Below are positions 5,312 through 6,145 of a stretch of 6,145 nucleotides of DNA, piece after piece; within the stretch, counting starts at the first letter, position 1, and every line of letters begins with the position of its first letter. The translations under genes and the position numbers were made by a program. This stretch comes from Spirochaetaceae bacterium (lineage in GTDB: Bacteria > Spirochaetota > Spirochaetia > DSM-27196 > PWMO01): NCBI GenBank assembly GCA_003558175.1, contig PWMO01000278.1, positions 1 through 6,145 of the forward strand, given 5' to 3'. The notes beneath the pieces are model-generated. The model made no database searches, was not told the DNA's origin, and worked only from the letters and a program-made list of their open reading frames with translations.

Positions 5312-5354
5312 TCTTGACACAATCTTGACATTCTGCGGATGACGCGTGGATACG
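5312..5354 (+). promoter_or_regulatory. Possible promoter region of the DUF4168-type gene, two TTGACA boxes
   Basis: Consensus -35 hexamers TTGACA occur at 5314-5319 and 5325-5330, within a repeated TCTTGACA. The second has only weak -10 candidates downstream (GGATAC or GATACG near 5348-5354); an extended -10-like TGTTATCGT lies at 5359-5367 but is too far from either. The -35 boxes are clear and the -10 is not, so the exact start is uncertain. Confidence 0.4.
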
Positions 5355-5421
5355 AACTTGTTATCGTTGGAGGCAGATTGGTTGTTCCATCAGTGAATAC
5401 CACCTGAAAAGGAGAGAAGAC

Positions 5422-5886
5422 ATGAAGAAACTTGCCATAGTTGCAGTGATGGTAGCGCTCGTCGCGGCGTTTGGAGCCGCACAGGACATGTTCCCCGGCG
5501 AAGCCCCCGAGCCCGTTGACGTGAGCGATTCCGAACTGGGTCAGTTTGTTGACGCCCTGCAGCAGATCGAGCAGGTGCAGCTGGAGACCCAGGAAGACAT
5601 GATCAGCGTACTGGACGAACAGGGCATCTCAACCGAGCGATTCAACGAGATCTATCAGTCCGAGCACAGCCCGGAGTTTGAACTCGATCAGCCTCTCACC
5701 TCCGACGAAGAGAACCGCTACCGCGTGGCCGAGCAGGAACTGCAGGGCATCCAGGAAGAGTCACAGGTACAGATGTCTCAGGTTGTGGAGAACCAGGGCC
5801 TCGACGTCGAGCGCTTCAACGAGATATACGTTGCCCTGACCCAGGACCCCGAGCTGCAACAGCGCGTGCAGGAGATGATGAACTAA
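5422..5886 (+). CDS. Secreted DUF4168-type protein with internal duplication
   Basis: This 154-residue protein is predicted to be exported. The start is supported by GGAGAG from 5411, shortly before ATG 5422. Residues 1-20 are a clear signal peptide (MKK, hydrophobic core, Ala-Ala before Gln21); there is no cysteine, so it is periplasmic or released, not a lipoprotein. The mature part is acidic and rich in Gln and Glu, and should be mostly helical. Two related units are visible: about 38-78, ending GISTERFNEIY (68-78), and about 97-136, ending GLDVERFNEIY (126-136), 58 residues apart. The second unit with its tail VALTQDPELQQRVQ resembles DUF4168 (PF13767), whose function is unknown. It stands alone, divergent from brnT and convergent with the next gene. 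Confidence 0.85.
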   Translation: MKKLAIVAVMVALVAAFGAAQDMFPGEAPEPVDVSDSELGQFVDALQQIEQVQLETQEDMISVLDEQGISTERFNEIYQSEHSPEFELDQPLTSDEENRYRVAEQELQGIQEESQVQMSQVVENQGLDVERFNEIYVALTQDPELQQRVQEMMN

Positions 5887-5934
5887 CCACCGCGCTGCAC
5901 TGCCCTGAACGCGTCGCGCCCCGAGGGCTGCGGT

Positions 5935-6144
5935 CTACAGGACCCAGCCCTCGTTCTGTATCTCGCCCTCGAGCGAGACGATCATCTGCTTGATCGGGAT
6001 CTTGCGCTCCGCCTGGCTCACCGCCGCCTGCGCGATCTGCAGCAGCCCGCGGCAGCACGGTACTTCCATCATCACTACGGTCAGCGTGTTGATGCCCGAC
6101 TCGTCGATCATGCGCGTCAGCTTGTCCACGTAGTTCTCGAGCCC
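5935..6144 (-). CDS. C-terminal part of a probable 4Fe-4S ferredoxin-type protein, cut by window edge
   Basis: The frame is open from the window edge to TAG at 5935-5937, giving 69 residues of a protein whose N-terminus lies to the right. The segment reads ENYVDKLTRMIDESGINTLTV, then MMEVPCCRGLLQIAQAA, then IPIKQMIVSLEGEI. A Met-Glu-Val-Pro-Cys-Cys motif followed by a helix and an Ile-Pro-Ile-Lys strand is, as I recall, typical of the C-terminal domain of certain small 4Fe-4S dicluster proteins of anaerobes. The cluster-binding cysteines would be outside the window, so that identity rests on the C-terminal part only. The GTG at 6129 is probably an internal codon. It converges on the DUF4168-type gene with a 48-base gap. 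Confidence 0.6.
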   Translation of the reverse strand, partial: GLENYVDKLTRMIDESGINTLTVVMMEVPCCRGLLQIAQAAVSQAERKIPIKQMIVSLEGEIQNEGWVL

Positions 6145-6145
6145 C

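Noticed and set aside
5902..5928. Possible terminator hairpin GCCCT/AGGGC between the convergent genes
   Set aside because: The stem is five pairs with a long loop and no T run on either side; too weak to annotate.
1..6145. tRNA, rRNA, CRISPR array, insertion sequence or attachment site
   Set aside because: No cloverleaf, no regularly spaced direct repeats, no transposase frame or flanking terminal repeats were seen.

Overview
The window is GC-rich DNA, clearly bacterial, with purine-rich Shine-Dalgarno sites ahead of most genes. It carries two lipoprotein or signal-peptide genes of little-known families and the tail of a probable anaerobe-type iron-sulfur protein. I cannot fix the species. 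A GC-rich Gram-negative bacterium fits, and a spirochaete is possible because the lipobox is loose. That is a guess from gene style, not a match.

Left block, + strand. The window opens inside rfbB/rmlB (dTDP-glucose 4,6-dehydratase, nucleotide-sugar synthesis), complete at its C-terminus. After a 267-base gap with an AT-rich patch and a hairpin at the ribosome site come a small lipoprotein with one fibronectin type III domain and an unidentified 181-residue, mostly helical protein. The gap between those two genes holds two strong hairpins and a short tandem repeat.

Middle block, - strand, read right to left: a brnT-like toxin, a CopG/BrnA-type ribbon-helix-helix antitoxin (ATGA overlap), an AAA-family ATPase with a C-terminal DUF4143 nuclease-like domain, and an exported PQQ-dependent aldose dehydrogenase. 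All four point the same way with short gaps (4-base overlap, 30-60 bases, 53 bases), so they could form one transcription unit. The brnT promoter is unusually clear: a TTGACA box and a perfect 23-base palindrome lying across the spacer and -10 region, directly upstream of an ATG with no Shine-Dalgarno. This looks like an autoregulated, near-leaderless toxin-antitoxin promoter. The last - strand gene converges on the unidentified + strand gene and overlaps its 3' end by 28 bases.

Right block. Divergent from brnT is a secreted DUF4168-type protein with an internal duplication. Converging on it from the window edge is the C-terminal part of a protein with a Met-Glu-Val-Pro-Cys-Cys motif.

The strongest candidate for something new is the toxin-antitoxin/ATPase-nuclease neighbourhood with its palindromic operator and a second inverted repeat between antitoxin and ATPase. 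The parts are known families; the linkage and the control sites are what deserve a check.
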